NCBI GenBank assembly: GCA_964384645.1
Contig: CAYLKL010000001.1
Span: 1 to 64,000, forward strand
Reading direction: 5' to 3'
Source of the DNA: DAORIO01 sp964384645
GTDB lineage: Bacteria; Patescibacteriota; Minisyncoccia; Phycocordibacterales; UBA9973
Length of the DNA: 64,000 nt
Positions within the stretch are counted from its first letter, which is position 1, and every line of letters begins with the position of its first letter. Of the stretch, positions 43,446-51,323 are shown piece after piece. Below the pieces are notes generated by a model that did no database searches, was not told the origin of the DNA, and saw only the letters and a list, made by a program, of their open reading frames with translations. A program made the translations under genes and the position numbers.

Positions 43446-45368
43446 TTATTGAGTTACTGTGGATTCATTCATTTGGAATCCTGGGTCATTTACAAGATTA
43501 GTTGTAAGTTGACCTCTTGTTACTGATAAATTAGCTCCTGTAAAACGATCCACCGCTCTTAGAGTTGAATCATAAATTATTACAGGCTGTGTTTCTACTT
43601 GTGAGATAGACGGCCGAAGCTCTATTTGAAACGAAACTTCGCGAGTCGGCGCGGTAACACCTGTTTGGGCTGAAATATCTCCTATATCCCATGTTACCTC
43701 ACGAGTTGAAGCATTATAAGACAAAGACTCGCTTTGTGGAACTGTATTGCCGAGATAAGTTACATATGGTGGAATTCTCGTAACCAAAACGCCGTTTTTT
43801 GCCTGATTTGAAGTGTTTGTAATTGTCCAAGTTACAGAATAAGTTGTTGGCTGTTCAGCTCGTGGCGGCAATGGTCCAGAATTTTGTATTGGTCCTGTTC
43901 TATGTCGCGCCTTCGCTGCAAATTGTAAATTTGAACTATATACAACTTCAGCTGATTCTTGATTATCTATTTCAATAATAGAATTACCCAAAGAAGGATC
44001 TTTTGCTTTTACGGAAACATTTATATCTATATTTGGATTAGTGGCTGTTGAAATAAGACTTCCTGCTTTTACAGAAAAAGAAACTGTGCCACTATCCCCT
44101 GGTGAAACTGAAGAAAATTTAGGGACAGAATTTTTATCCCACAAAATACTATCACTTGCCGAATCAAAGAAACCACCAGTTGCAGTTGTAACATTTCCGT
44201 CCGAATAAACAGATCCAGCAAGGTTTACTCTTATTTCAAGATCTCTCAATGTTTTTTCTGTATTATTTGACCAGCTAACTACACCAATAATGTTTTCGCC
44301 AGATGATGCAGTATATTTATCATCATTTGAACCATTCAATGAAAGATTTACGGCGATAACAGAAGAATCAATTGTTACTATCTTTGAAGTTGAGTTAAAT
44401 GAATATGCCAATTGAGAAGAATCTTTTAAATCTTTTTCTCCAATCGATGCGTGAAAAGCCCGCTCTTCCCCTGCTTCACCAAGCAGTCTTCCTGTTATTA
44501 AAATAGACTTTTCTTCTCCTTGTTTTATATTCGAAAGATCAAAAATATTATTTCCTGAACTAGGTTTTGGCGTCGCTTCAGTAAATTCAAAACCAATTGG
44601 ATAATTCATAAGCAAAGCTAAATCTTTTGGAGCTTTTTCAGAATTCAAAACTGCTTTAATTTTTAGAGTCACCAATTGGTTAGAGGCACTTTTCTCTGGT
44701 GCAGACAAAGACAAAGTTACAGGGACTTCACTTATAACAACTTCCATATTTGTTTCTTTCTTGAAAATAGCGTTAGAATCTTTTGTCCTGTACTCAAGTC
44801 TGATATTTATATTTTTTATACTATTTTGTTCTCCAAATAAAACAATCGTAATTTCTTTTGAAATATTTTTTCCACTTTTAAGTTCCCCAAGATTTTCCTC
44901 GAGTCGAACCTTGTCCCCTGAATCATCTGAACCTTTTGGGTATTCAATAAAAAGCGTGGTTGCTTCCAAATCAACAGGATTTCTATTTGTAAGATTAATT
45001 GACAACGGCAGGTCTTGCCCACCAGGAGAGAATGAACTACCAACAACTTCAAGATCTATCATGTCACTAGAAAAAGTACTCGTACCTTTTACGAAAAACT
45101 TATACGCAAACAAAAGGCCTGAAAACAAAAAAAATACCAAAGCTGCGACAAAAAACTTTTTAAAAATAGATTTAGGTAATGTAGGCATATACTCTTTTGT
45201 TTTCTCCAACTTGCTCTCCCAATTTTTTTTAATATTAGTAAAGTCTTCGCTAGTTAATCTTGCTCTAGGTCTTGGCTTAACAACATCCAACCTTTCAATA
45301 GTATCTGACATTTTGTCTATCTTTGTCTCTGAAGGTATTTTATTTTTATCATTCATCTTGTCGTTCAT
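43446..45368 (-). CDS. Surface protein with one membrane anchor and cohesin/DUF11-like repeats
   Basis: 640 residues. Cytoplasmic, charged N-terminus (1-70), one membrane helix (FFVAALVFFLFSGLLFAYKF, about 70-90), then about 550 extracytoplasmic residues made of beta domains (SFSPGGQDLPLSINLTNRNP; VTWTITNTSNQAKNGVLVTR then PPYVTYLGNTVPQSESLSYN, a DUF11-like unit). Probably a wall-exposed structural or adhesion protein. The glyQS gene begins 5 nt after its stop. Confidence 0.8.
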   Translation of the reverse strand: MNDKMNDKNKIPSETKIDKMSDTIERLDVVKPRPRARLTSEDFTNIKKNWESKLEKTKEYMPTLPKSIFKKFFVAALVFFLFSGLLFAYKFFVKGTSTFSSDMIDLEVVGSSFSPGGQDLPLSINLTNRNPVDLEATTLFIEYPKGSDDSGDKVRLEENLGELKSGKNISKEITIVLFGEQNSIKNINIRLEYRTKDSNAIFKKETNMEVVISEVPVTLSLSAPEKSASNQLVTLKIKAVLNSEKAPKDLALLMNYPIGFEFTEATPKPSSGNNIFDLSNIKQGEEKSILITGRLLGEAGEERAFHASIGEKDLKDSSQLAYSFNSTSKIVTIDSSVIAVNLSLNGSNDDKYTASSGENIIGVVSWSNNTEKTLRDLEIRVNLAGSVYSDGNVTTATGGFFDSASDSILWDKNSVPKFSSVSPGDSGTVSFSVKAGSLISTATNPNIDINVSVKAKDPSLGNSIIEIDNQESAEVVYSSNLQFAAKARHRTGPIQNSGPLPPRAEQPTTYSVTWTITNTSNQAKNGVLVTRIPPYVTYLGNTVPQSESLSYNASTREVTWDIGDISAQTGVTAPTREVSFQIELRPSISQVETQPVIIYDSTLRAVDRFTGANLSVTRGQLTTNLVNDPGFQMNESTVTQ

Positions 45369-45415
45369 AAATTCAATTTTATCACATTTTAAACAAAAAT
45401 AAGATGTTTATTATT

Positions 45416-45991
45416 TTACAAATGTGACTCTCTCAAAGAATTATTTACAGTCTTTACCAATTCCCTTCTTTGAATAAATGCATCTGTTAACAAAAGTTTT
45501 GAAACAGAACCTGTCGCAAAAGGCAAAACAGAAGCATTGTGTTCTATATAGCCAAGATGAAATAAAATTCTAATAGCTGAAACAAGTTCTATGTTTTTGT
45601 AATCATTTACAAAAAAGTCTTTGTCCTTGTTTTCAAAAATTGAAACTATATCTTCGTACAGCTCTTCGTGTTTTTCATCTGGTGGCGCAAGTCTCTGTAA
45701 CAACTTGGCGCTTTTTGAAAAAATTTCTTTAGACAAAATACCCGCGTTCTCTAAAAACAATAGCCCTTGAACAGAAGTAATACGCCAACCAATTTTTGTT
45801 TTTACTAAACTTATTTTAGCGCGAGAAAAATCACTCAAAAATGTTCGAAGCTTTGAATCATGTTTTCGCACACTTCTCGCATCAGCTCGAATCACACCAA
45901 AATCACGCGAAAAAATCCAAAAGTATTTATCTGCTTCTTTTGAATTTCTTGAACCAATTATTATTCCTTCTGTGTGAAATATTGGGTGCAT
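45416..45991 (-). CDS. recO: DNA repair protein RecO
   Basis: 191 residues from MHPIFHTEGIIIGSRNSKEA; a TTG four codons upstream is less likely. OB fold at the N-terminus (DKYFWIFSRDFGVIRADARS), helical C-terminal part (LLQRLAPPDEKHEELYEDIV). RecO loads RecA onto SSB-coated DNA. The zinc-finger and final helices of longer RecO proteins are reduced, as in other short CPR versions. Confidence 0.88.
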   Translation of the reverse strand: MHPIFHTEGIIIGSRNSKEADKYFWIFSRDFGVIRADARSVRKHDSKLRTFLSDFSRAKISLVKTKIGWRITSVQGLLFLENAGILSKEIFSKSAKLLQRLAPPDEKHEELYEDIVSIFENKDKDFFVNDYKNIELVSAIRILFHLGYIEHNASVLPFATGSVSKLLLTDAFIQRRELVKTVNNSLRESHL

Positions 45992-46000
45992 GTATTTAGG

Positions 46001-46024
46001 CAATAGGTTATAGGTTATGGTTTA
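46001..46024. repeat. Simple-word repeat (ATAGGTTATAGGTTAT)
   Basis: Between recO and the hydrolase gene the word ATAGGTT recurs three times, the last degenerate. It resembles the word-repeats at 5988-6455, 26501-26636 and the one inside ileS at 47580-47610. Confidence 0.5.
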
Positions 46025-46030
46025 TAGAAA

Positions 46031-46636
46031 TTAGGAATTTTTATTATTAATATTTTCTACCAATTCTGGAAAAATCTGTTGATTAATATGCCCTCTATTG
46101 TCGAAAACAAAAACCTTAGCCAGAGGTATTTCCTTTTTATACTTCTCTAATTCACCAAATGGCACAACTTGATCATCCTTACTGTGATATAAAAATACAT
46201 TCGATATTTGCTTAGAGATATTTTCCATAGAGACATCCAAAGAAAAATCCATTAAAGGCTCATCGGTTTCGTCATCAAACGGAGCCGACACTAAATGTAA
46301 ACCAGAAACGCTTAATGGGAAAATATTTTTAGATAGATATTTAGCTAAAAATATTCCACCCAATGAGTGACCAACAAGAGTGACACCATCCATTAAGAAA
46401 GGAGTTATTTTTTCAAACCAAATTTTCCATTCTTCGTACCTAGCATTCATATTGTTTGGCATCCTTGGACAAATAACCTCAAATTCTTCCCCGAGTTCTT
46501 TTTGCAAAGAACTTTTCCAACCCATCCCATTAAAGTAATCTAAACTATCAATGGTAAATTCTTTAAGAAACTTAATGTAATCTTCATAAGTACTAAATGC
46601 GTCGCCTCCGTGTATAACTAAAACCTGTTTTTTCAT
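46031..46636 (-). CDS. Alpha/beta hydrolase (RBBP9/YdeN-like)
   Basis: 201 residues. KKQVLVIHGGDAFSTYEDYI, nucleophile elbow GVTLVGHSLGGIFLAKYL (Ser in GHSLGG), catalytic Asp in FLYHSKDDQVVPFGELEKY and His in VFDNRGHINQQ. A serine hydrolase of unknown substrate. Its 5' neighbour is a divergent secreted protein gene. Confidence 0.9.
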   Translation of the reverse strand: MKKQVLVIHGGDAFSTYEDYIKFLKEFTIDSLDYFNGMGWKSSLQKELGEEFEVICPRMPNNMNARYEEWKIWFEKITPFLMDGVTLVGHSLGGIFLAKYLSKNIFPLSVSGLHLVSAPFDDETDEPLMDFSLDVSMENISKQISNVFLYHSKDDQVVPFGELEKYKKEIPLAKVFVFDNRGHINQQIFPELVENINNKNS

Positions 46637-46682
46637 CCATGAATTATACCAAAACAGCCTTATTTTTATTAGGTTTTATAAG

Positions 46683-46711
46683 TTGACAATAACACATATA
46701 TGTTATATAAT
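46683..46711 (+). promoter_or_regulatory. Perfect consensus promoter
   Basis: TTGACA (46683-46688), 17-nt spacer, TATAAT (46706-46711). Followed by the leader CACTCAAACCTTTAAATAAA before the ATG at 46738. Confidence 0.85.
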
Positions 46712-46737
46712 CACTCAAACCTTTAAATAAAAAACTT

Positions 46738-47262
46738 ATGAAAAAAATCCTGTTATTACTTGTGATTATTGTTGGTCAATTTACTAACCCTGTTATGGTT
46801 TCAGCTCAAAATGAGATTACCATCAAAATGCAGAGAACCGCTCCAGACAACGAAGGCGACAACCTTCACAAAGTTGCGAATGATTTTGCAAAACTTGTTG
46901 GGGATACACTCAAGTCACTTTATCCCGCAACAATAACAAGCCTAAGTATCTCCATTACCGAATCTGATTCCAAAATAACACTTACATATGTCGCAATTAT
47001 TTCACACTGCGAAATAGAAGACGTTGTTTATTATTTTGACCGCCGTGGATCATTAAGTGCCGGCAATAATTTAAAGAAAACTGAAAAATCTGCAAAGAAT
47101 AACGCTTTAGAACAAAGTATTCCGACTTATCATAAATTTGTTGAACAATTTGGTCCGCCATACAGAATATGGTACATGAACGCCAAAACCACAACAAAAA
47201 ATGTGGACTACAAATACCTGTACTTAGCAGAAAATTTCATTGGTGCTGGACCAAAAAAATAA
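46738..47262 (+). CDS. Small secreted protein of unknown function
   Basis: 174 residues. Signal peptide MKKILLLLVIIVGQFTNPVM then VSAQN (cleavage after VSA, residue 23). The mature part is alpha/beta (EITIKMQRTAPDNEGDNLHK, SLSISITESDSKITLTYVAI) with one Cys and no recognisable motif. Transcribed alone from the strongest-looking promoter of the window and ended by a good terminator, so probably abundant. Confidence 0.75.
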   Translation: MKKILLLLVIIVGQFTNPVMVSAQNEITIKMQRTAPDNEGDNLHKVANDFAKLVGDTLKSLYPATITSLSISITESDSKITLTYVAIISHCEIEDVVYYFDRRGSLSAGNNLKKTEKSAKNNALEQSIPTYHKFVEQFGPPYRIWYMNAKTTTKNVDYKYLYLAENFIGAGPKK

Positions 47263-47276
47263 AGCCCGGCACCAAA

Positions 47277-47308
47277 AAAGCCGATGTATTAAACATCGGC
47301 TTTTTTTA
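47277..47308. terminator. Bidirectional terminator
   Basis: AAAAGCCGATGT / ACATCGGCTTTT stem between the secreted protein gene and ileS (convergent). Confidence 0.9.
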
Positions 47309-50300
47309 TTTTATCTTAATCTTAAAAACTTGATCGTTTACTTTTATTTCTTCACCTTCCGTGTCTTTAAATTCAACACTCGAAACTCCAGCTGTTTTCT
47401 TGAAGTCTTCTAAAAATGGATTTACTAATTCTTCTGCTGTATCCGAAATATCTAGATTAATTTTATCGTTTGGCATAAGTCCTGATTTTTTTCTCATATC
47501 TTGAATACCTCTTAGAAATTCTCGATAATCACCTTCTAGCTTTAAGTCTTCTGTAATTTCTGTATCCAACTCAATATCAGGTTCTAGGTTAGAGGTTAGA
47601 GGTTCTAGAATTACCTCTTTTACGTTCAATTCATCCTTGATAATTTCCATATATTCTTGCTTCAAGCTACTACCTATCACCTTTAAACTACCTAATGGCT
47701 GTCGAACTTTTATATTTGATTTTTGTCTAAGCTGTAGAGCCTTGGTTACAATTTCTCTTACAATTTCCATTTCTTCAATCACCTTAGATTCTTTTCCAAA
47801 AATATTTTGGAAAAATCCACCCGAACCAAACTCTGGCCACGAAGTTAAATGAATACTTTCTTCATCTTCATCATTTTTCAATTTCTGCCAAATATCTTCT
47901 GCGGTAAATGGTGCAAATGGCGCCAAGATTTTAGAGATATTTTTCAAAACAAAATACAGTGTTTGTTTTGCCTCAACATCTCCTTCTTTTATTCGGTCAC
48001 GAGAACGTCTCAAGTACCAAGTAGAAAGATCGTCCATAAAATCTCGAATCGCTCGAGCTGGCTCCATCAGTTTGTAATTGTCCAACTGCTCTGCCGTTTT
48101 TTTAGATAGAGTTTTTAATTTTTCCAATATCCACTGGTCTAAAATATTATTAGCTTCCAACTTTTCACTTATAACTTCAAGTGTTTTGTCACGATAAAGT
48201 TCATAAAAAGCTAGAACATTATAAAGAAGCCCGAAAACTTGCCGATTTATTTCAACCACAGTTCTTTCATCAAAGTTTTTTGAATCTCCAGGCTGAGTAA
48301 CGGAGAACATCCACATACGCAAAGTGTCAACTCCGTATTTTTCTATCATCTCCCAAGGATCAACAACATTTCCAACCGACTTCGACATTTTCTTTCCGTC
48401 TTTATCTAACAAGTGACCCAAACAAATAACGTTTTTATACGGTGTTCCCTTGCCTGTCAAAACACCAATAGCGAGTAATGTATAAAACCAACCTCGAGTT
48501 TGATCGATTGCTTCTGAAATAAAGTCGGCTGGATACACTAGCTCTTTATTTTCGAAGGGCTTGCCCTGAGCGAAGTCGAAGGGATAATGATCTTGCGCAA
48601 AAGGCATCGCACCTGAGTCAAACCAAACATCCATCACTTCTTTGACGCGTACAAATTCTTTTCCATCTTTCTCTAAAACAATTTCATCTATGTATGGTTT
48701 GTGTGGATCCAAATCAAAATCATTATTGTGTGGAAACGGAGTAAATGGTAATTTTCTAAATTCAGAATTATCAAACCTCTTAAAATCTTCTACGAAAGCA
48801 TGAGTATTTGCGACCTTATATTCTTTCTTGTCTGGCAAATGAAGTCCCGACGCCACAAAAGAAACCCAGGCAGGTCCACCATGAGTAACAATCAAAATAT
48901 TTTTACCTTTATATTTTTCTTCTATTTCAAAAAGAAATTCTGTAATTCTTTTATAAACATCTTTCAAGGATTCTCCATTATTTACTTTTCTGTCGAACCA
49001 ATTTGGTCCTGTTTCGTAAATATACTTGTGGTACTTTCCCCAATCAGAACCGTCGAATTCTCCTGGATTTACTTCAATAAGTCTTTTATCAAAAATTAAC
49101 TGATCATCTTTTAGACCGAGCTCCTCTTTTACAATTTCTGACGTTTGTTTTGTTCGAGTAAATGGTGAAGAAATTATTAAGTCAATATTTTCTAATTTTA
49201 ATTTTTCTGCAGATTGTTTTGTTTGACCAATTCCGTCTTGTGTAAGTCCATCTCCTTCTTGATTCTTGAAGGAAACAATTCCCTTCTTATTTCCTTCTGT
49301 ACCGCCATGGCGCATTATAAAATAATTATTTCCAGATTTCTTTACATACTTTCGAAGTGTATCAAATGAATCTACAACAATTCTCTCGCCATCTTTCGCT
49401 TCCCATATTGGAAGCGGTGTTCCCCAAAATCGCTCACGTGAAAGTGCCCAATCTTTTATTTCTCGAATCCATTCCCCAAACCTCCCTTCTTTTATGTGAG
49501 CAGGTTCCCAATTTATTTTGTTATTTTCCTCTACTAATTTATCTTTGAGTTCAGACATCCTGATATACCAAGAGTCTCGAGCATAGTAAATAAGTGGAGT
49601 TTTACAACGCCAACAAAATGGATAAGAGTGTTCGTACTTTTCTTTCTTCAAAAGTATTCCTCGCCCAGCCAAATCTTTTATGATGTCGATTGCGACTTCT
49701 TCGTCTTTTACAAAGCGTCCGTCTAGAAAATCTGTTCCGCTTATAAAATTCCCTGTTACGTCCACAAGGTGAAATTTTGGAAGTCCAATTTCTGTACCAA
49801 GAACAAAGTCATCTTGCCCATACATAACAGCCGTGTGTACGATTCCAGCTCCATCAGTTATATTTACAAAACTTGCTTCATAAACCTTATAAGCCTTGTT
49901 TAGTTTTTCTTTTTCCGATCCTGTTATTAAATTATTTAAATATGGATAAAGTGGTTCGTACTCAAGTCCAACAAGTTTATCTCCTGTCATTTCTTCAAGT
50001 ACGGTAAACATTTCTGGAAGCACAGAAAGTCTATGCTTTGCCAAAATATATTTTTCACCAACTGATTCAACTTTTACGTATTCAATATCTCGCCCAACAG
50101 CAAGTCCAACATTCCCAGGTAATGTCCACGGAGTTGTCGTCCACGCAAGCAAATAAGTATCGGCTTCGCCTTTTAATTTGAATTTAACGTAAACAGATAG
50201 ATCTTTTACATCTTGATATCCTTGAGCAAGTTCGTGAGAAGAAAGCGCTGTTCCACAACGTGGGCACCAAGGAAGAACTTTGTAATCTTTGTACAAAAGC

Positions 50301-50812
50301 CCCTTCTCTTCTACCTTGCCTACAATATTCCAAATACTTTCAATGTAGTTATTTTCATAAGTTATATACGGATTTTCTTGATCAACCCAATAACCAATTC
50401 TGTCTGTGAATTTTTCCCACAAATCTTTGTAAGACCAAACACTTTTTTTACACTCTTCATTGAAGCGCGCGATTCCAAATTCTTCAATTTGTTTTTTTGA
50501 AGTTAGGTTGTGTTTCTTTTCAGTTTCAATTTCAACTGGTAGGCCGTGCGTGTCCCATCCACCCTTTCGACGAACGTGGAAACCTTGCATTGTTTTATAA
50601 CGAGGAATAACATCCTTGAAAGCTCGCGCTTCAAGGTGGTGAATTCCTGGCTTTCCATTTGCAGTTGGTGGTCCTTCATAAAAAACAAACTCACCTTTTG
50701 GAGATTCTTTTTCAAGAGATTTTTCAAATATCTTCTCTTTTTTCCAAAAGTCTAAAACCGCTTCTTCTCGAAGTGCTGATTCTGATTTATTATTTTGTGT
50801 ATTTTTTTCCAT
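47306..50812 (-). CDS. ileS: Isoleucyl-tRNA synthetase with inserted histidine-phosphatase-like domain
   Basis: 1168 residues. Class I core: GPPTANGKPGIHH (48-59, HIGH equivalent), editing domain (LAWTTTPWTLPGNVGLAVGR), FWGTPLPIWEAKDGERIVVD, DVWFDSGAMPFAQDHYPF, KMSKSVGN near 804, anticodon domain and C-terminus. Between about residues 490 and 695, where the family has a short linker, is a complete histidine-phosphatase-type domain: NNYFIMRHGGTEGN (RHG, His at 502), IDLIISSPFTRTKQTSE, DKRLIEVNPGEFDGSDW and NILIVTHGGPAW (His at 644). Residues 746-753 (DFAQGKPF) are a 24-nt palindromic insertion. Preceded by a T-box leader. Confidence 0.95.
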   Translation of the reverse strand: MEKNTQNNKSESALREEAVLDFWKKEKIFEKSLEKESPKGEFVFYEGPPTANGKPGIHHLEARAFKDVIPRYKTMQGFHVRRKGGWDTHGLPVEIETEKKHNLTSKKQIEEFGIARFNEECKKSVWSYKDLWEKFTDRIGYWVDQENPYITYENNYIESIWNIVGKVEEKGLLYKDYKVLPWCPRCGTALSSHELAQGYQDVKDLSVYVKFKLKGEADTYLLAWTTTPWTLPGNVGLAVGRDIEYVKVESVGEKYILAKHRLSVLPEMFTVLEEMTGDKLVGLEYEPLYPYLNNLITGSEKEKLNKAYKVYEASFVNITDGAGIVHTAVMYGQDDFVLGTEIGLPKFHLVDVTGNFISGTDFLDGRFVKDEEVAIDIIKDLAGRGILLKKEKYEHSYPFCWRCKTPLIYYARDSWYIRMSELKDKLVEENNKINWEPAHIKEGRFGEWIREIKDWALSRERFWGTPLPIWEAKDGERIVVDSFDTLRKYVKKSGNNYFIMRHGGTEGNKKGIVSFKNQEGDGLTQDGIGQTKQSAEKLKLENIDLIISSPFTRTKQTSEIVKEELGLKDDQLIFDKRLIEVNPGEFDGSDWGKYHKYIYETGPNWFDRKVNNGESLKDVYKRITEFLFEIEEKYKGKNILIVTHGGPAWVSFVASGLHLPDKKEYKVANTHAFVEDFKRFDNSEFRKLPFTPFPHNNDFDLDPHKPYIDEIVLEKDGKEFVRVKEVMDVWFDSGAMPFAQDHYPFDFAQGKPFENKELVYPADFISEAIDQTRGWFYTLLAIGVLTGKGTPYKNVICLGHLLDKDGKKMSKSVGNVVDPWEMIEKYGVDTLRMWMFSVTQPGDSKNFDERTVVEINRQVFGLLYNVLAFYELYRDKTLEVISEKLEANNILDQWILEKLKTLSKKTAEQLDNYKLMEPARAIRDFMDDLSTWYLRRSRDRIKEGDVEAKQTLYFVLKNISKILAPFAPFTAEDIWQKLKNDEDEESIHLTSWPEFGSGGFFQNIFGKESKVIEEMEIVREIVTKALQLRQKSNIKVRQPLGSLKVIGSSLKQEYMEIIKDELNVKEVILEPLTSNLEPDIELDTEITEDLKLEGDYREFLRGIQDMRKKSGLMPNDKINLDISDTAEELVNPFLEDFKKTAGVSSVEFKDTEGEEIKVNDQVFKIKIK
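48552..48583 (-). repeat. Short palindromic repeat inserted in-frame in ileS
   Basis: On the minus strand CCCTTCGA-CTTCGCTCAGGGCAAG-CCCTTCGA: an 8-nt direct repeat around a 16-nt middle with GGGC/GCCC-type pairing. It adds eight residues (DFAQGKPF) between HYPF and ENKEL of IleRS, where other IleRS read directly through (HYPFENKE). The frame is kept. Confidence 0.75.
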
Positions 50813-50814
50813 TT

Positions 50815-50842
50815 TGACTAACTTTAATAAATAACTATACTT
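50815..50842 (+). promoter_or_regulatory. Promoter of the small gene opposite the ileS leader
   Basis: TTGACT (50815-50820), 16-nt spacer, TATACT (50837-50842). Followed by the leader TTCTAAACTAAATAAC and GTG at 50867. Confidence 0.55.
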
Positions 50843-50866
50843 AATAAAAATTCTAAACTAAATAAC

Positions 50867-51079
50867 GTGAGAACAAAAAATGAATTATCAGAAATGAGTC
50901 CAGTTGAAGCATATAATTTAGCAGTAAATGACTGCTTAGAAAGTGCCTCAATAAAATGTGTAGGGGACCGTGAGACAATGTCCTTAAACAACTGCTCACC
51001 CAAGGATGAAAGATTCTTTGATGTTGACCCTGCGTCAATCACTCAAAACTTAATTACTGAAGGTGTCGCGCCTGCTTAA
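50867..51079 (+). CDS. Small hypothetical protein antisense to the T-box-ileS interval
   Basis: 70 residues with GTG start (an ATG ten codons in is the alternative). Translation MRTKNELSEMSPVEAYNLAV, NDCLESASIKCVGDRETMSL, ending ITEGVAPA. Codon choice (GAA, AAA, TTA) and the promoter plus leader fit a real gene more than the overlapping frames on the other strand. It reads against the ileS transcript, and the T-box terminator hairpin just after it can also terminate it. Confidence 0.5.
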   Translation: MRTKNELSEMSPVEAYNLAVNDCLESASIKCVGDRETMSLNNCSPKDERFFDVDPASITQNLITEGVAPA

Positions 51080-51081
51080 TT

Positions 51082-51256
51082 AAAAAACTCGCCCACAGAT
51101 TACGAATAACTTCATAATCCAAGGGCGAGATTTTTTTATACCCGCGGTACCACCTTAGTTTTTTTCTCATTACAGCTTTGTCGGGCTTACCCGTCGAGTT
51201 CTACGCCTTTAGTGGTTTCTTCTCGAAGCTCTGGGGTGATAGCCCCTTCATTGCTT
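51082..51256 (-). promoter_or_regulatory. T-box leader (tRNA-sensing riboswitch) of ileS
   Basis: Minus strand. The T-box sequence AAGGTGGTACCGCGGG is at 51156-51141. Downstream is an intrinsic terminator with CTCGCCC / GGGCGAG arms (51129-51123, 51094-51088) and T6. Upstream, a very short stem GGGG-CTATCA-CCCC (51247-51234) presents AUC (51240-51238), an isoleucine codon. Uncharged tRNA-Ile would stabilise the antiterminator and allow transcription into ileS about 270 nt on. The stem I is far shorter than in Firmicutes and resembles the compact ileS T-boxes of Actinobacteria. Confidence 0.85.
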
Positions 51257-51261
51257 GTATA

Positions 51262-51289
51262 AATATACCGGAAAATCACAAAACTGCAA
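51262..51289 (-). promoter_or_regulatory. Promoter of the T-box-ileS transcript
   Basis: TTGCAG (51289-51284), 16-nt spacer and TATATT (51267-51262) on the minus strand, just after the terminator of the preceding gene. Start near 51255. Confidence 0.5.
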
Positions 51290-51291
51290 AT

Positions 51292-51318
51292 AAAAAAACC
51301 CGCATTTACGCGGGGTTT
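51292..51318 (-). terminator. Terminator of the gene at 51324-52136
   Basis: AAACCCCGCGT / ACGCGGGTTT-like stem followed by T7 on the minus strand. Confidence 0.85.
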
Positions 51319-51323
51319 AAAAA

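Noticed and set aside
50824..51042. 72- and 61-codon frames on the minus strand between T-box and ileS
   Set aside because: They have poor codon use and no start context; the plus-strand frame with a promoter is more convincing. They are in the ileS transcript, so a leader peptide is not fully excluded.
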